Of a DNA stretch of 64,000 bases, positions 62,732-64,000 are shown piece after piece. The notes beneath the pieces are model-generated. The model was not told where the DNA came from and ran no database searches. It saw only the letters and a program-made list of their open reading frames with translations. Location: assembly GCA_025517525.1 (NCBI GenBank), contig JAOPJZ010000011.1:1-64000 (forward strand). The letters run 5' to 3'. This DNA is from Natronosalvus hydrolyticus. GTDB taxonomy: Archaea; Halobacteriota; Halobacteria; Halobacteriales; Natrialbaceae. Each line of letters begins with the position of its first letter. Position 1 is the first letter of the stretch. The position numbers and the translations under genes are program-made.

Positions 62732-62862
62732 GCGGGCGACACGGACGGCAGCGGGCGAGAAGGACGGGGACTCGAGTCAATCGTCGCTCAGACGAAGCGT
62801 CGATAGCCCGGTACCGAAAACAGTCTTCGAAAAGCGACGGACGAGAAACGTCAAACGGTCCG

Positions 62863-63666
62863 TTACTCTCGACCGCCACCAGCCACGCCGACGCCATCGA
62901 GTTCACCACGCTCGGGCACGCCGCCGTTCTGGGTGATTTCGAGGAAGGCGTCCTCGAGGCTGCGGCTCTCGCCGGTTTCCGCCCGCGATTTGAGCGCGTC
63001 GGGTTCGCCTTCGGCGACCAGTCGCCCCCCGTGAAGCACACCGATGGTGTCAGCCAGTTCGTCGACGACCGAGAGAATGTGCGTCGAGAGGAAGATAGTC
63101 ATCTCCTGGTCGGCCAGATCCGCAATCGTCTCCCGCATGGTCCGGGCTGCACGCGGGTCGAGTCCGCTCGTCGGCTCGTCGAGGAACGCGACCGCCGGCT
63201 CGTGTAACACTGCCTGAATAACGCCGACTTTCTGGCGCATCCCTTTCGAGTAGGCGTCGATGCGCTTGTCGGCTTCCTCGAGCAGGTCAAAGCGCTCGAG
63301 TAAGCGCTCGATTCGGTCGCTCGCAGCCTCGCTCTCGAGGTCGCGCAAGCCGGCGACGTACTCGAGCTGTTCGCGGCCGGTGAGTTCGTCGTAGATGGGC
63401 GGTTCTTCCGGCAGATAGCCGATGTGGGGCGTCACCGCTGCGCGGTCGGTGATGTCCTCGCCGGCAACGCGAGCGCTTCCCGACGTCGGGCGAGTGAGCG
63501 TCGTCAACATTCGCATCGTCGTCGTCTTCCCCGCACCGTTTGGACCGAGAAAACCGTACACCGTCCCCGACAAGATCTCGAGGTCGAGGTCGTCTACGGC
63601 GGTTTCGTCGCCGTAGCGTTTGGTGAGCCCGTCGGTTTCGATGGCGAGGGCTGTCGATGAGGGCAT
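62863..63666 (-). CDS. ABC transporter ATP-binding protein
   Basis: A 267-residue ATPase. VYGFLGPNGAGKTTTMRMLTTLTRPTSG is Walker A, DAYSKGMRQKVGVIQAVLHEPAVAFLDEP holds the signature and Walker B, and LSTHILSVVDELADTIGVLHGG the H-loop. LIxxxIGYLPEEPPIYDELTGREQL is typical of the ABC-2 group. It would drive the permease encoded convergently 131 bp away. Confidence 0.93.
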   Translation of the reverse strand: MPSSTALAIETDGLTKRYGDETAVDDLDLEILSGTVYGFLGPNGAGKTTTMRMLTTLTRPTSGSARVAGEDITDRAAVTPHIGYLPEEPPIYDELTGREQLEYVAGLRDLESEAASDRIERLLERFDLLEEADKRIDAYSKGMRQKVGVIQAVLHEPAVAFLDEPTSGLDPRAARTMRETIADLADQEMTIFLSTHILSVVDELADTIGVLHGGRLVAEGEPDALKSRAETGESRSLEDAFLEITQNGGVPERGELDGVGVAGGGRE

Positions 63667-63798
63667 TGCTCGCTGCTCGGTTGGCTGGCCCTAAAATATT
63701 TCCCTTATTACACGTCACCGGGCATGCGTCTGCCCGCAGCCAGTCCCCGAGAAGTCGCCTCCCATCTGCGATTCTCGGCACACAAAGGCAAAACAGCG

Positions 63799-64000
63799 TT
63801 AAAACTCGAGCGGCGTCGCTCCCTCCCACCGCGGCAGGAACTCCTCGTGGACATCGGCGGCAAACTCGGGGTCTTTGAGGTCGATCATTCCGAACGCCTC
63901 GCCGGAGCCGAGCGGGTTCGGCACCTGAATCACGACCTCGACGCCGTCGATGATGTTGAAGGAGCCGCTGACGTCCTCGTTGGTTCGCACCGAAAAATCT
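63799..64000 (-). CDS. C-terminal end of a probable TrmB-type regulator (partial)
   Basis: The last 66 residues of a gene that starts outside the window: DFSVRTNEDVSGSFNIIDGVEVVIQVPNPLGSGEAFGMIDLKDPEFAADVHEEFLPRWEGATPLEF. The sequence resembles the effector domain of haloarchaeal TrmB-like regulators, with an xxVPxP then FxxxxxDxEFxxxxxxEF pattern, but by-eye only. Its N-terminal HTH, if any, is beyond the edge. Confidence 0.45.
   Translation of the reverse strand, partial: DFSVRTNEDVSGSFNIIDGVEVVIQVPNPLGSGEAFGMIDLKDPEFAADVHEEFLPRWEGATPLEF

Overview
This 64 kb window is a haloarchaeal chromosome segment. The base composition is high in G+C with CTCGAG-rich codons. Proteins are acidic. The gene content is archaeal: aIF2-gamma, RpoE, Spt4, a GTP-dependent dephospho-CoA kinase, MptA-type GTP cyclohydrolase, geranylgeranyl reductase, HerA/NurA, and PGF-type surface proteins. 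A member of the Natrialbales fits the overall look, but that is inference. No tRNA, rRNA or CRISPR array was recognised.

Layout. 0-21 kb is mostly core metabolism: a partial RNA ligase, NAD biosynthesis (nadA-nadB operon, with nadC separated from it by an MscS channel and a YhhN-like membrane protein), a beta-keto acid cleavage enzyme, a peroxiredoxin, a rhodanese-MBL fusion, a universal stress protein, a malate:quinone oxidoreductase-like enzyme, an ArsR-type regulator divergent from an MFS transporter, a HerA-like ATPase, and an FAD-Rieske oxidoreductase. 21.3-27.5 kb is a decay zone: a frameshifted small gene, an IS1341-type tnpB element with both terminal hairpins but a frameshifted tnpB, a thioredoxin-reductase-like pseudogene with three frame changes, and a cupredoxin-like lipoprotein gene cut by an in-frame TAG. 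25-29.7 kb is a minus-strand run of exported metal-related proteins (His-rich iron-transport-type lipoprotein, cohesin-like PGF protein, cupredoxin remnant) followed by an SRPBCC protein and a zinc alcohol dehydrogenase.

30.2-35.2 kb is a lower-GC accessory patch that begins with an intact IS5-type insertion sequence (17-bp inverted repeats, 7-bp target duplication). It then carries an acetyltransferase, small membrane proteins, an Lrp/AsnC regulator and a winged-helix protein. 35.2-51.1 kb returns to core functions: NurA, a single-chain ammonium transporter-PII fusion, an aldehyde dehydrogenase/acyl-CoA-reductase-like SDR/hemB run, an acyl-CoA dehydrogenase with YgfZ, geranylgeranyl reductase divergent from a photolyase, and the conserved operon aif2g-PIN-rpoE-spt4-dephospho-CoA kinase.

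51.4-64 kb holds two large secreted proteins (a gluzincin-like protease with 27-bp repeats and a PGF tail, and a PEGA/CARDB-like protein), a nuclease-like protein of unknown role with a low-GC in-frame insert, a PhnP-like hydrolase, a DUF2237 protein, an AAA ATPase, mptA, and an ABC exporter whose permease and ATPase genes converge. The most notable items are the Amt-PII fusion, the tnpB element with its possible guide RNA, the exported metal-handling cluster, and the repeat-bearing secreted metalloprotease. I did not find a clearly new multi-gene defence or signalling system.
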